From positions 147,334-211,333 of the forward strand of contig CALULO010000004.1 in the NCBI GenBank assembly GCA_944321515.1: a stretch of 64,000 bases of DNA, read 5' to 3'. Below, piece by piece: positions 34,198 to 43,403 of this stretch. Every line of letters starts with the position of its first letter. Within the stretch, counting starts at the first letter, position 1. Both the position numbers and the translations under genes were made by a program. The stretch comes from an uncultured Atopobiaceae bacterium. GTDB lineage: Bacteria; Actinomycetota; Coriobacteriia; Coriobacteriales; Atopobiaceae. Below the pieces are notes generated by a model. That model made no database searches and was not told the origin of the DNA. It saw nothing but the letters and a program-made list of their open reading frames with translations.

Positions 34198-34967
34198 CAA
34201 GCCGCACCATCCCCGGTAAAGACGACTTTCACGGTCTTGAAAATGAGCCCGAGGTCATACAGAAACCCTCGGTTCTGGATGTAATCGAGGTCAAGATCGA
34301 CCATGTCAGCGAAGTCGAGGTCGTTTCGCCCGCTCACCTGCCAGGGGCCGGTAAGGCCTGGCTTGACGGCAAGCCGTCCGAAATCGCGTTGCACATATTC
34401 CGGAATCTCCCTCGGCAGCGGCGGTCTCGGACCCACGACGCTCATGTGACCCAAGAACACGTTCACGAACTGCGGGAACTCGTCAATCGAATGCTTGCGG
34501 ATGAAGTGCCCGATCTTCGTGACGCGAGGATCGTCCTTCATCTTGAACATCGCGCCCTTGATCTCGTTCTTGTCGAGAAGCTCCGCCAGACGCTCGTCGG
34601 CATCCTTGTACATGCTCCGGAACTTCCACATGCGGAACGTCGTGAGGCGCCCGTCCTTGTCCAGCCGGCCCATGCGCTCCTGGCTGTAGAACGGGTTGCC
34701 CGGGCTCTCCAGACGGATGGCAGCCGCCAGCACGGCGGAGGGAATCGCCGCCACCGCGATTACGCACCCGGAGAACACGATGTCGAAGGCACGCTTGAAG
34801 AAGCGATACGCCGGCCTACCCAGCTCGGGGTAGACGCCCACGAAGTCCCCCGCGTGGGCGACCGGCATAGAAGACGACGCAGGCAGAGCCGCGTCTTCAT
34901 CTCCTGCAACGTTATTTCGATCGCATTCAGTTACCGAAAACATGGCTTCACTCGGCATGGGTGTCAT
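34197..34967 (-). CDS. Undecaprenyl-phosphate sugar phosphotransferase (initiating transferase)
   Basis: A 256-residue short-form polyprenyl-phosphate hexose-1-phosphate transferase. After a variable head, one hydrophobic segment (about residues 64-88, IVFSGCVIAVAAIPSAVLAA) is followed by FRMWKFRSMYKDAD and KHSIDEFPQFVNVFLGHMSVVGPRPP, the family core. It starts the capsule repeat on the lipid carrier. It lacks the four-helix N-terminal domain of WbaP/WcaJ long forms. The start at 34967 has a poor ribosome site; ATG 34943 (GAGTGAAG upstream) is a reasonable alternative. Confidence 0.9.
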   Translation of the reverse strand: MTPMPSEAMFSVTECDRNNVAGDEDAALPASSSMPVAHAGDFVGVYPELGRPAYRFFKRAFDIVFSGCVIAVAAIPSAVLAAAIRLESPGNPFYSQERMGRLDKDGRLTTFRMWKFRSMYKDADERLAELLDKNEIKGAMFKMKDDPRVTKIGHFIRKHSIDEFPQFVNVFLGHMSVVGPRPPLPREIPEYVQRDFGRLAVKPGLTGPWQVSGRNDLDFADMVDLDLDYIQNRGFLYDLGLIFKTVKVVFTGDGAA

Positions 34968-35012
34968 GAGCGATGCGGTTCCAAGCTGTGGAGTCGCCCT
35001 ACAATCAACATC

Positions 35013-35528
35013 TCACTTACTCTTTCTGACAATCTCAAGTCCCACCTTGATCGTCTTGCGTCTGCCAAACATACGCATGTCCAGGTAGGCTGCTCGCTTG
35101 TGTCGGTCGATCTTGCCGATCTGTGCCTCGTGGCCCTTGAGGGGGCCCTCGGTCACAATCACCCGGTCGCCCTCTATCACGCCCACGCTCTTCTCCAGAA
35201 CCTTGGAGACGGGTGCCAAAAGCGCCTCTAGCCAGGCGACCTCTTCGCTGCTCAGGGGGATGATCCTCTCGTCGCTCTTGCCAAGGAGCCTCGTGAACGC
35301 CGGGACGCTGCCCAGGCGCTCGGACACCCACTGGATCTGGTTGGACCGCACAAAGACGTAGCCCGGGAAGAGCGTCTCCGTGACGCTCACCCACTCTCCG
35401 TCAACGTGCCTGAAGACCTCTCTGCGCGGAATGAAGCACTCCCCCACCAGCTCGCCCAGAAGGCGTGTGATAAGGTCTCGCGCATGGGTCTCCCTGCCAC
35501 CGGTGACCTGGATGACATACATGTGCAT
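35013..35528 (-). CDS. loaP: LoaP/NusG-type specialised transcription antiterminator
   Basis: A 171-residue NusG paralogue. The NGN domain begins MYVIQVTGGRETHARDLI and contains LFPGYVFVRSNQ near residue 55; the KOW domain near residue 118 reads GDRVIVTEGPLKGHEAQIGKIDRHKRAAYL. Specialised NusG proteins at the head of polysaccharide operons suppress intrinsic and Rho termination, so this one probably drives the ~10-kb capsule transcript that follows. GGAGG lies 5 bases before the ATG at 35528. Two abutting RNA hairpins lie upstream in the leader. Confidence 0.85.
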   Translation of the reverse strand: MHMYVIQVTGGRETHARDLITRLLGELVGECFIPRREVFRHVDGEWVSVTETLFPGYVFVRSNQIQWVSERLGSVPAFTRLLGKSDERIIPLSSEEVAWLEALLAPVSKVLEKSVGVIEGDRVIVTEGPLKGHEAQIGKIDRHKRAAYLDMRMFGRRKTIKVGLEIVRKSK

Positions 35529-35791
35529 GGCTTCCTCCAAGCAGACTCCAGGGCCCCTCTCGGCGCTGGCTCGGCGGGCGCGCGGCGCAATAGCGCCATG
35601 GCTTCGCCAAAAGCCTTAGGGGCCTACAAGAATTCGACGATATTCATCCCCCGCAAGCTACCGACAACGCGCCCTAGGCGACGATTGCCTACCTGCGAAT
35701 ATGCGCGAGCCCGTCGTAACGGGCCCGGAGGCCTGAGCCTCCTTCGCCGCCCTCACGCCCTACATGAGCGCGGCGAAGGGGGTTCCGGCAG
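35529..35791 (-). other. Leader/intercistronic region between cpsB and loaP
   Basis: No gene is visible in these 263 bases. Just after the cpsB stop (reading the minus strand) two hairpins stand back to back (35707-35742), and the rest is unstructured to the eye. It could hold the promoter of loaP or act as an RNA leader within one long transcript. Confidence 0.5.
35707..35742 (-). promoter_or_regulatory. Two abutting RNA hairpins upstream of loaP
   Basis: On the minus strand GGAGGC/GCCTCC with a 4-base loop (35742-35727) is followed without a gap by an 8-bp stem, GGGCCCGT/ACGGGCTC with a 4-base loop (35726-35707). No T-run follows, so they are not a classical terminator. Tandem stem-loops are the kind of leader element that LoaP proteins are reported to recognise. 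Confidence 0.5.
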
Positions 35792-36451
35792 CTACGCCAC
35801 CTTCATGTGCGCCCCCCTCGTCGGATACTCCTTCGCCACCGCCGCAAGGTACGCGTAGTGCTCCGGCCGGTGCGCGTCGCTCGCGATGAAGCGGTAGAGC
35901 ATCTGGTCGAAGAGCTTCTTGGCCGGCTTCTTCTCCTTGCCAAAGCGTCCGCCGGCCACAAAGTCGGCCGAGGCCTGGAGCTTGCAGCCCATGCGCACCA
36001 GGCGCACCGCGATGTCGGTGTTCTGCTGGATGGCGCGGTAGCGCTCCGGGTGGGCGATGATCACGTCCAGGCCCAGGCCCTGGAGCTCAAAGATGGTGCG
36101 CTCGTAGTCCTGGAAGTCCGTCTCCGTGCAGTGCGTGTCAAGCTCCAGCAGGAACTCGCGCCCGCCCTCGAAGGCAAGGTACGGGGCCCACTCCTCCACG
36201 CCAAGCTCCATAAGCTTGGTATGCGCCACCTCAAAGCCCATCGTAAGGGGGAACCCCCCTGCATGAGCCCGGAGCTCCTCGAAGGCCTCGCGCATGGCGT
36301 GATAGTCGAAGTAGGGGTCCCGGCAGTGCGGCGTGCAGACGATGCTCGTCACGCCCGCCTCACGGGCGGCCTCGAGCATCTCAAGGCTCATGTCAAGGTC
36401 GCGTGCGCCGTCGTCGACGCCCGGGAGTATGTGGCAGTGCATGTCCCTCAC
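35792..36451 (-). CDS. cpsB: CpsB/CapC-type PHP-domain tyrosine phosphatase
   Basis: A 219-residue PHP-fold metal-dependent phosphatase. DMHCHILPGVDDGA at residues 3-16 provides the first metal ligands; VCTPHCRDPYF near residue 38, the GFEV segment, IIAHPERY near residue 130 and the C-terminal IASDAH complete the site. It dephosphorylates the CpsD tyrosine kinase and so sets capsule chain length. The stop is 13 bases downstream of the cpsD end in the same direction. Domain length is slightly shorter than the 240-250 usual in Firmicutes. Confidence 0.93.
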   Translation of the reverse strand: MRDMHCHILPGVDDGARDLDMSLEMLEAAREAGVTSIVCTPHCRDPYFDYHAMREAFEELRAHAGGFPLTMGFEVAHTKLMELGVEEWAPYLAFEGGREFLLELDTHCTETDFQDYERTIFELQGLGLDVIIAHPERYRAIQQNTDIAVRLVRMGCKLQASADFVAGGRFGKEKKPAKKLFDQMLYRFIASDAHRPEHYAYLAAVAKEYPTRGAHMKVA

Positions 36452-36464
36452 AGGACGCCACCTC

Positions 36465-37370
36465 CTACTCGTCCTCGTACGGACGCGGACGATAGTTGGT
36501 GCCGGCGAGGAATTGTGCCGTAGATTCCGGGCTCACGCGCTGCTGTGTGGGGATGGGGCGAATGTTGGGCGTGGCGGTGCGGGACGCAGGCTGCGCGGCG
36601 GGACGCGCCTGCTGCGCCGCGGGCCGCTGCTGTACCGGTGCCGGGGCCGGCTGGGGCACGGGGGCCGGGTCCAACGTGGGAGCGGAGTCGTGGCGGTGGC
36701 CCCGCTTCTTCTTGCCATCCTTGGTGTAGTAGCTGTAGTAGTAGTCGCTCTTCTCGTTCTCGCAGTAGTTCATGACGGCGCCGATGACGTTGGCACCCGC
36801 CTTCTTGAGCTGCTCGTAGGAAGAGGTAAGCTCGTCGCGACGCACAAAGTTTTGACGCACAACAAGAAGCGTAGCGTCAACGACGGTAGAGAGCACCGCG
36901 GCGTCCACGAAGGCGGAGAGCGGCGGGGTGTCAAAGATTACGAAGGAGTACTCGGAGCGCACCTGCTCCACGAACTGCTTGAAGCGGCGAGAGGAAAGGA
37001 TATCCACCGGGTTGGGGATGTGCGGCTCGCAGTCAAGGAAGTGGAGTGTGCGTACTGAGGTCTCCACCACGGCGTCCGAAAGGGCCGTCTGACCCGAGAG
37101 GACGGAGTAGATACCGTGACGAGCGTGCAGACCAAGGGCCCCGGCGAGGGTGCGGCGGCGCATGTCACACTCCACCAGAAGAACGCGCTGACCGTTGGAC
37201 GCCATGGCCTGGGCGAGTGCGATGGCGATGGTCGACTTGCCCTCGTTGGGTACGGACGAGGTGATTGTGAGCGTGCTCACGGGGTTGTCCACCGAGGCAA
37301 AGCGAATGTTGGTGGCAAGCGTCTTGATGGAGTTCTGCAGGAAGACGCGGTCGGAGCTCTCCTTTGCCAC
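36465..37370 (-). CDS. cpsD: CpsD/CapB-type bacterial tyrosine kinase
   Basis: A 301-residue BY-kinase. Walker A SVPNEGKST at residues 39-47, Walker A' LLVECDMRRR near residue 64 and Walker B FVIFDTPPLS near residue 143 are all in place. A tyrosine cluster (YYYSYY, about residues 209-214) is the likely autophosphorylation site, but unusually it is not at the end: a Pro/Ala/Gln-rich tail of about 80 residues follows, closed by NYRPRPYEDE. The membrane activator CpsC is encoded 2 bases upstream. Confidence 0.93.
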   Translation of the reverse strand: MAKESSDRVFLQNSIKTLATNIRFASVDNPVSTLTITSSVPNEGKSTIAIALAQAMASNGQRVLLVECDMRRRTLAGALGLHARHGIYSVLSGQTALSDAVVETSVRTLHFLDCEPHIPNPVDILSSRRFKQFVEQVRSEYSFVIFDTPPLSAFVDAAVLSTVVDATLLVVRQNFVRRDELTSSYEQLKKAGANVIGAVMNYCENEKSDYYYSYYTKDGKKKRGHRHDSAPTLDPAPVPQPAPAPVQQRPAAQQARPAAQPASRTATPNIRPIPTQQRVSPESTAQFLAGTNYRPRPYEDE

Positions 37371-37372
37371 GG

Positions 37373-38044
37373 CTACATCCCACCCTTCATGGCCGGGACG
37401 CGGCCGATCACGGGGATGCCGAGGAGCTCCTCGACCTCCTCCTGTCCACGAACCTTGGTGTTGAGCATGTCGGCCACAACCACAATGGCCACGGCAAGGA
37501 AGAGCCCTGCCATAAAGGCGACGACCACGTAGAGTGGGCGCTTGGGACCGCTCGGGACCTTGGGGGCCTGGGCCTGGTCGATGGCGTTGACGCTCTCCAC
37601 GCTCATGACGTCACGTGCGATGCTCGAGACGTTCTCAACCATCGAGTTGGCGATGTCGGCCGCCCTCTGGGCATCCGGACCGGTCACGGAGAGGGTGATG
37701 ACGCGCGAGGTGGTCTCGTTGGTCACGGAGACGTCGTAGCCCTTGAGATCCTCGAGCCCGAGATCCTTTGCCGTCTCGTTCACCACGCGGTCACTCTTGA
37801 GGAGCGTGGCCACGTCGTTGGAAATCATCTGCGAGGCGGAGAGGTCACTCGAGAGCGTGGAGCTGCTTCCCGAGTCCTCCCGCTGGGCAAGCACATACAT
37901 ACTTGTGGTGGCGGTGTAGGTATCCGCCATGAAGAGGGCACTGTAGGCGCCCACGACAAGGGCACACGCAACTGGCAGCGCAATCACGAGCCTGAGGTGC
38001 TTCCTCAGCAGCTCGAGCAGCTCAAGCAGGGTCATCAGTCCCAT
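37373..38044 (-). CDS. cpsC: CpsC/Wzz-type chain-length determinant and kinase activator
   Basis: A 223-residue membrane protein with two transmembrane helices (about residues 18-38 and 175-197) around an extracytoplasmic helical domain, and the Wzz motif MTLLELLELLRKHLRLVI at the N-terminus. The cytoplasmic tail after the second helix would activate the tyrosine kinase CpsD, as in Gram-positive capsule systems. First gene of the capsule block, with TGGGGGA just before the ATG at 38044. Confidence 0.9.
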   Translation of the reverse strand: MGLMTLLELLELLRKHLRLVIALPVACALVVGAYSALFMADTYTATTSMYVLAQREDSGSSSTLSSDLSASQMISNDVATLLKSDRVVNETAKDLGLEDLKGYDVSVTNETTSRVITLSVTGPDAQRAADIANSMVENVSSIARDVMSVESVNAIDQAQAPKVPSGPKRPLYVVVAFMAGLFLAVAIVVVADMLNTKVRGQEEVEELLGIPVIGRVPAMKGGM

Positions 38045-38237
38045 TCCCCCAATGGAGCAGGGCTAGGAACCCCGCAGTCGACTCCTTTATTCAACTGTAT
38101 TTATACAACAATTCCTGGAGGGGGGTACATTTCTTTTGTTAATACAAGGGCGCAGTAGCGACGAACTGTAGTGTTTATCTGCGCTAAGTTCATTCGATAG
38201 TAAGAGGGTAGCTGGTATCTTTTCACTATATCTTGAT
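38045..38237 (-). promoter_or_regulatory. AT-rich leader of the capsule operon
   Basis: About 190 bases between cpsC and the metK terminator contain no gene and are much more AT-rich than the surroundings (for example TTTATACAACAATT near 38089). The capsule promoter should lie here, but no pair of -35/-10 boxes with correct spacing was convincing. Confidence 0.4.
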
Positions 38238-38268
38238 AAAAAAGCGCGGCCCCGAGGGGCCACGCAAG
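38238..38268 (-). terminator. Rho-independent terminator of metK
   Basis: On the minus strand GCGTGGCCCC, loop TCGG, GGCCGCGC and then TTTTTT form a GC-rich hairpin with a T-run, about 50 bases after the metK stop. Confidence 0.85.
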
Positions 38269-38316
38269 TTTGAAGCTATGTGGAGTGCGATAGGCGTTGG
38301 CGAGCTGGCCGCCTCC

Positions 38317-39597
38317 TTACCCGTGTATTCCCACCGCCGCACGAAGCTGGTCCACGCGATCAGTGCGCTCCCAGGTGAACTCGGGGAGCTCACGGCCGAA
38401 GTGCCCGTAGGCGGCCGTCTTCTCAAAGATCGGGCGACGTAGGTCGAGGTCACGGATGATGGCACCCGGGCGCAGGTCAAAGACCTTCTCCACCGCCGCC
38501 TCAATCGTGCGGTCGTCGACGGCGCCCGTCCCGAAGGTGTCCACCATCACGGAGAGCGGGTGCGAGACGCCGATGGCGTAGGCGAGCTCGATCTCGCAGC
38601 GGTGCGCGAGGCCGGCGGCCACCACGTTCTTGGCCACCCAGCGAGCCGCGTACGCGGCCGAGCGGTCCACCTTGGTGCAGTCCTTGCCGGAGAAGCAGCC
38701 GCCGCCGTGGCGACCCATGCCGCCGTAGGTGTCCACGATGATCTTGCGGCCGGTGAGGCCCGTGTCGCCCATCGGGCCGCCCACCACGAAGCGGCCGGTG
38801 GGGTTCACGTAGATCTCTGCGTCGTCCCACTTGATGCCCTCTGCATCCAGCACCGGTGCAATCACGTGCTTGACCATGTCCGCGCGCACAACGGACATGT
38901 CCTCGACCTCCTCGGAGTGCTGCGTGGAGACGACCACGGCCGTGACCTCCACGGGGCGGTCGTCCTCGTAGCGCACGGTCACCTGGGTCTTTCCGTCCGG
39001 GCGCAGGTAGGGCACCGTGCCGTCCTTGCGCACCGCGGCCAGGCGCTCGGCCATGCGGGAGGCCAGGTAGTGCGGCATCGGCATGAGGACGGAGGTCTCG
39101 TCGGTGGCGTAGCCGAACATCATGCCCTGGTCACCGGCGCCGACGAGGTCAAGCGGGTCGGTGGTGCGGCCGGCCTGCGCGTCGTAGGACTCGTCTACGC
39201 CCGCCGCGATGTCCGGGCTCTGCTCGTGGATGAGGTTGAGCACGCCGCAGGTGTCGCAGTCAAAGCCGTACTTGGCGCGGTCGTAGCCGATGCGGCGGAT
39301 GACCTCGCGCGCGATCTTCTGGACGTCAACGTAGGCCTCGGTACGGATCTCGCCGGCCACGATCACGGTGCCGGTGGTGACGAAGGTCTCGCACGCGCAG
39401 CGCACGTTGTCGACGCTGGCGGGCACGCCCGAGGGCGAGACGTACCCCTTGGCCTCGAGCTCCGCCTCCTTGGCGAGAAGGGCGTCGAGGATGGCGTCGG
39501 AGATCTGGTCGCAGATCTTGTCCGGGTGACCCTCCGTCACGCTCTCGGAGGTGAAGAGGTAGCTGCGGGACGAGGTGGAACGATGGGGTGAAGACAT
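38317..39597 (-). CDS. metK: S-adenosylmethionine synthetase
   Basis: A 426-residue enzyme making SAM from methionine and [13 protein letters not shown] near residue 18, [12 protein letters not shown] near residue 146 and [20 protein letters not shown] near residue 290 are the family signatures; the usual alanine of GGGAFSGKD and the proline after it are both cysteine here. The ATG at 39597 has GAAGGA 6 bases upstream; an upstream GTG-type extension to 39675 is non-conserved. No SAM riboswitch was recognised upstream. It is followed by a clear terminator. Confidence 0.96.
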   Translation of the reverse strand: MSSPHRSTSSRSYLFTSESVTEGHPDKICDQISDAILDALLAKEAELEAKGYVSPSGVPASVDNVRCACETFVTTGTVIVAGEIRTEAYVDVQKIAREVIRRIGYDRAKYGFDCDTCGVLNLIHEQSPDIAAGVDESYDAQAGRTTDPLDLVGAGDQGMMFGYATDETSVLMPMPHYLASRMAERLAAVRKDGTVPYLRPDGKTQVTVRYEDDRPVEVTAVVVSTQHSEEVEDMSVVRADMVKHVIAPVLDAEGIKWDDAEIYVNPTGRFVVGGPMGDTGLTGRKIIVDTYGGMGRHGGGCFSGKDCTKVDRSAAYAARWVAKNVVAAGLAHRCEIELAYAIGVSHPLSVMVDTFGTGAVDDRTIEAAVEKVFDLRPGAIIRDLDLRRPIFEKTAAYGHFGRELPEFTWERTDRVDQLRAAVGIHG

Positions 39598-39966
39598 GTC
39601 GGTCCTTCTTTCGCTTTCGGGGCGGCCGTTGCCATTCCGCCCCTCCCGATACAAATGCCTAGTGATGATACCCAAATGCCGCGGCGCCGACGCCGCGCCC
39701 GCACGTCAGCATGGCAACCACACGTTCCGGCGCGGGCAGGAGGGTGGCGGGCTCTTCTCGCCGGTTCTTCTCGCCATGCGGAACCGCGCGCGAAGGCATA
39801 CTCGGCAGGCGCGAGAGGCGAGAAGCGGGCGCCCTCCTCGCCTTCGAGCATGCCGTATGTACCAGCATGCCCATATGCACGGAATCGGTCGCTGAAGATG
39901 AGAAGCCGTGCGCCGAGGCATGCTCGGCGACGGCATGGCAGCGACACCGGCCGTCGCGCCCGTAGG
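39598..39966. other. Gene-free stretch between metK and the TetR gene
   Basis: No gene or known riboswitch is seen in these 369 bases. The strand holds two nearby copies of a short motif, GCTCTTCTCGCC (39751-39762) and GTTCTTCTCGCC (39764-39775), which recurs in other gaps of the window. The metK promoter presumably lies here. Confidence 0.5.
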
Positions 39967-40593
39967 TCAGCCGAGAAAGACGGCGCGGCCGCGCTCCGTG
40001 CCCACGCCGGAGAGCGCGAGGTCCAGAATCCTTTGGGTGAGCGCCTCGACGCTCTCGGGCGCCCCGTCGGGCGCGACGTGCTCGAAGACCAGGAAGGCGC
40101 CGGCCACCGCGGCCGCGGCAAGGCGGCTGTCGGCGTCCTCGCGGACGAGCCCCTCCCCCTTGGCACGCTCGATCTGGGCCATGAGGATGGCGAGGACGCG
40201 CGCGAGCCGCGGACCCTCCACGGCCGCGGCGCCCGTCGCGCCCGACCCGGAGTCGAGCATCGCGAGCATGAGGGGGCCGCCGGGGCGCAGGGCCTCGGCG
40301 AGCGCGCGCACGAGCCCGAGAATCGAGTCGGCCGCCGAGGGGGCCTGCGCCACGACGCGCTCCACGGCGTCGACGAGCGCCTCGACCGAGCGGTCCAGCA
40401 CGGCGCGGACGAGCTCGCCCTTGTCGGCGAAGTAGTAGTAGAGCGAGCCCTTCGACATCTCGCAGCGGGCCGAGACCTCCATCATCTGGAAGTCCGTGCC
40501 GCCGCGCTCCACCATGAGCTCCGCCGCGGCCGCCATGATCTTCTCGCGCGTCACCGCGCTCTTGGGCGTTGCCGTGCCGGACCTTGCCGCCAT
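39967..40593 (-). CDS. TetR family transcriptional regulator
   Basis: A 208-residue regulator. The helix-turn-helix is at residues about 36-56 (MMEVSARCEMSKGSLYYYF followed by ADKGELV), typical for TetR. The C-terminal ligand domain is alanine-rich and not assignable. It is divergent from the two YhgE/Pip genes, with about 200 bases between, and so is their likely repressor. The ATG at 40593 follows GAGAAGGA. Confidence 0.9.
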   Translation of the reverse strand: MAARSGTATPKSAVTREKIMAAAAELMVERGGTDFQMMEVSARCEMSKGSLYYYFADKGELVRAVLDRSVEALVDAVERVVAQAPSAADSILGLVRALAEALRPGGPLMLAMLDSGSGATGAAAVEGPRLARVLAILMAQIERAKGEGLVREDADSRLAAAAVAGAFLVFEHVAPDGAPESVEALTQRILDLALSGVGTERGRAVFLG

Positions 40594-40610
40594 GTCCTTC
40601 TCCGTTCCCT

Positions 40611-40650
40611 CGTGCCGCGCCGCGGGGTGCTACCGTGCCGCGCCGCGGGG
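40611..40650. repeat. 17-bp direct repeat in the tetR upstream region
   Basis: CGTGCCGCGCCGCGGGG occurs at 40611-40627 and again at 40634-40650, a 23-base period. Each copy contains the self-complementary CCGCGG, so it could be a regulator site or a slippage product. It lies on the tetR side of the divergent gap. Confidence 0.6.
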
Positions 40651-40796
40651 CGCAGTCGTACCAACGCGTCAATCTTAGCATCTGTTCAGCTGTTTTGAAC
40701 TTGACTCAAAATTATTGGACTCCTGAATAAAACTCGCCCCGCGGGGTACCTCTTGAGCCATTGAACGCGTAACACGTCTCGCTCAAGGGAGCTCTC

Positions 40797-43403
40797 ATGA
40801 GAACCATCGCGCGCATCCTCGGCCGCGACCTCAAGCGCCTGGTGTCAAGCCCCGTCGCCCTGGTGGTTGCGGTCGGGGTCTGCCTCGTCCCCGCGCTCTA
40901 CGCGTGGGTGAACATCCTGGCCAACTGGGACCCGTACCAGAACACCTCCACCGTGCCCGTGGCCGTTGTCGTGGAGGACAAAGGCGCCGAGGTCCCCGGC
41001 ATGGGAGAGGTCAACGCCGGCGACATGGTAAGGGAGAGGCTCGAGGAGAACCACCAGCTCGGGTGGACCTTCGTGGACCAGGACGAGGCGCTCGAGGGCG
41101 TCCGCGCCGGCCGCTACTACGCCGCCTTTGTTATACCGCCCGACTTCACCTCGACCCTCGCGGGCGTGCTGGACGGCCACCCCACGCAGGCCCGCATTGG
41201 CTACTACGTCAACGAGAAGGCCAACGCGGTGGCGCCCAAGGTGACGGACACGGGGGCGACCACGCTCGAGGACCAGATCGCCGGGCAGTTTGTGTCGCTC
41301 GCCGGTAAGACCGTCACGCAGAGGCTCCAGGGCGCGGTGGGGTCCGCCGCGGGGGACGTCGACGGGGCGAGGTCGTCCGCGCTGAGGAGCCTCCGCGCCA
41401 CGCAGGGGCGCCTCGACGACCTGGCGGACTCCCTCGAGGGCGCGGACGGGACCGTGGGTGCGGCCCGCGAGGCCGTGGGCCGCGCGCGTGAGACGCTCTC
41501 CGCCACGGCGGACGCGGCGGGAGGGCTCGCCTCGTCGATGGACTCCGTGCTCGGGTCGCTCGCCGGCGCGCGCGAGGGGCTGCGCTCCTTTGCCCGCGGC
41601 CTTGATGACAGGCTGGGCGAGGGCGCCTCCGCGATCTCCGGACTGTCCTCGACGGCGAGCCAGGACATCGGCCGCATCGCCGGGGACGTGGGCTGGGCGC
41701 AGGGGCGCCTCGACGCGGCGCTCTCGCGCCTGCGGGCGGCAAACGACGACGTGACGGGCATGGCGGAGTCGCTCGGGGCGGCGCGCGACGAGGTCGCCTC
41801 CCTCGAGCCTGCCGACGACGCGCAGCGCGCCCTCCAGCAGCAGGTGGTCTCCGCGCTCGACGAGCAGGTGTCGCTTCTCGAGGGGCTTGCCAGCGGACAG
41901 ACCTCCGCCCTCGACGAGCTCCAGGGGATAAGCAACGAGGTGAGCGACGGGGCCAAGAGCGTGGACGGGCTCGCCACCTCGGTGAACGACGCCGTCCAGG
42001 CGGGCACGGGCTCGATCGACGCCCTGCGGACGGACCTCGCCACGGGCGCGGCGCCCGAGCTCTCCTCCGCGCTCGACACCCTCGCGGACGCGGGCGGTCG
42101 CCTTGCCGGCGGAACCGGCTCGCTCGTGCCGATGATCGAGCAGGCGGACGCCGGGTTGGCCCAGCTCGACGCGCTTCTCACCCAGAGCCAGTCAACCCTG
42201 GCGGACACCGCCGACTCCCTGAGGGGCTCCGCCGATCGCATGGGCGCGCTGGCAGACGACCTCGCCGCCGTGCAGAGCGCCCGTGCCCTGCCCGCCATGG
42301 GCGACGTCCTCTCCCTCGACCCCACCTCCACGGGCGCGGCGCTGGGCTCGCCGGTCCAGATGGTCGACGAGCCGGTGTTCCCCGTTGCCAACTACGGCTC
42401 CGGGGTGGCGCCGTTCTACACCAACCTCGCGCTGTGGGTGGGCGGCTTCGTGCTCGTGGCCATCTACAAGCTGGAGGTGGACCGCGAGGGCCTGGGCGAC
42501 GAATCGGGCGACGTCGAGGTCACGCCCACGCAGGCCTTCTTTGGGCGCTGGCTCCTGCTCGCCCTCCTGGGCCAGGTGCAGGCCCTGACGTGCTGCGTGG
42601 GCGACCTGGCACTCGGCGTCCAGTGCGTCTCCCCCGTTGCGTTTGTGCTCGCGGGCATGGCGGCGTCGCTGGTCTACGTGCTCGTGGTCTACTCGCTCGC
42701 CGTGGCGCTCAAGCACGTTGGCAAGGCGCTCGCGGTGCTGCTGGTGGTGCTGCAGATCCCCGGGGCGTCCGGCCTCTACCCCATCCAGATGCAGCCCGCC
42801 TTCTTCCGAGCGCTGGGGCCGTGGCTCCCCTTCACCTACGGGATCGGCGCCATGCGCGAGGCGGTGGCGGGCTTCTATGGCACAAACTATGCGCGCGACC
42901 TCGCCGTCCTTGCGCTCTTTGCCGTTCCCGCGCTGCTTCTGGGCGTGGTCGCCAGAAGGCGGCTCCTTGGGGCAAACGCGCTCTTTGACCGCAAGATGGC
43001 CCAGACGGACCTCCTTGTGACCGAGCGCGACGGCGAGAAGGACGCCGGGCGCCTGGCGCTCCTGGTGGACGCGCTCGCCTCCTCCCCCGCCCACCGCGAG
43101 GCGTTCCTGGCCCGGGCCGCACGCTTTGAGCTGGCGTACCCGCGCCGCGTGCGGCGCGGGGTCGTGACGCTGCTGGCCGTGCCGCTGGTCCTTCTCGCCC
43201 TGCTCTTTGCCCACCCGGCAAAGCTGTTGCTGCTGAGCCTGTGGGTGGTCTCCCTGGTTGCCGCGAGCGCGTACCTCATCTGGCTGGAGTACGTGCACGA
43301 GCGGCTGGCGGAGCGCGCCGGGCTGGCACGGATGGACAGAGACGAGCTGGTCGCGCTGGCCGAGGACGCCGCGCGGGCCGAGAAGGGAGGCGAGGCGCGA
43401 TGA
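40797..43403 (+). CDS. YhgE/Pip family membrane protein (ABC-2-like), first copy
   Basis: An 868-residue protein. One N-terminal helix (about residues 20-38) is followed by the Pip domain (ANWDPYQNT, then VRAGRYYAAFVIPPDF), a long extracytoplasmic, coiled-coil-prone region rich in Ala/Asp/Leu (residues about 180-510), and a bundle of C-terminal helices (about 535-720) of ABC-2 permease type. A further helix pair and charged tail follow, an extension the second copy lacks. Related proteins are phage infection receptors or type VII-linked exporters; the role here is unknown. It overlaps the next gene by 4 bases. Confidence 0.88.
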   Translation: MRTIARILGRDLKRLVSSPVALVVAVGVCLVPALYAWVNILANWDPYQNTSTVPVAVVVEDKGAEVPGMGEVNAGDMVRERLEENHQLGWTFVDQDEALEGVRAGRYYAAFVIPPDFTSTLAGVLDGHPTQARIGYYVNEKANAVAPKVTDTGATTLEDQIAGQFVSLAGKTVTQRLQGAVGSAAGDVDGARSSALRSLRATQGRLDDLADSLEGADGTVGAAREAVGRARETLSATADAAGGLASSMDSVLGSLAGAREGLRSFARGLDDRLGEGASAISGLSSTASQDIGRIAGDVGWAQGRLDAALSRLRAANDDVTGMAESLGAARDEVASLEPADDAQRALQQQVVSALDEQVSLLEGLASGQTSALDELQGISNEVSDGAKSVDGLATSVNDAVQAGTGSIDALRTDLATGAAPELSSALDTLADAGGRLAGGTGSLVPMIEQADAGLAQLDALLTQSQSTLADTADSLRGSADRMGALADDLAAVQSARALPAMGDVLSLDPTSTGAALGSPVQMVDEPVFPVANYGSGVAPFYTNLALWVGGFVLVAIYKLEVDREGLGDESGDVEVTPTQAFFGRWLLLALLGQVQALTCCVGDLALGVQCVSPVAFVLAGMAASLVYVLVVYSLAVALKHVGKALAVLLVVLQIPGASGLYPIQMQPAFFRALGPWLPFTYGIGAMREAVAGFYGTNYARDLAVLALFAVPALLLGVVARRRLLGANALFDRKMAQTDLLVTERDGEKDAGRLALLVDALASSPAHREAFLARAARFELAYPRRVRRGVVTLLAVPLVLLALLFAHPAKLLLLSLWVVSLVAASAYLIWLEYVHERLAERAGLARMDRDELVALAEDAARAEKGGEAR

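Noticed and set aside
39598..39966. SAM riboswitch upstream of metK
   Set aside because: None of the known SAM aptamer cores could be recognised in the gap.
41204..42391. Long minus-strand frame inside the first YhgE/Pip gene
   Set aside because: Ser/Ala/Arg-rich antisense of the repetitive stalk region; no start signal and no family match.
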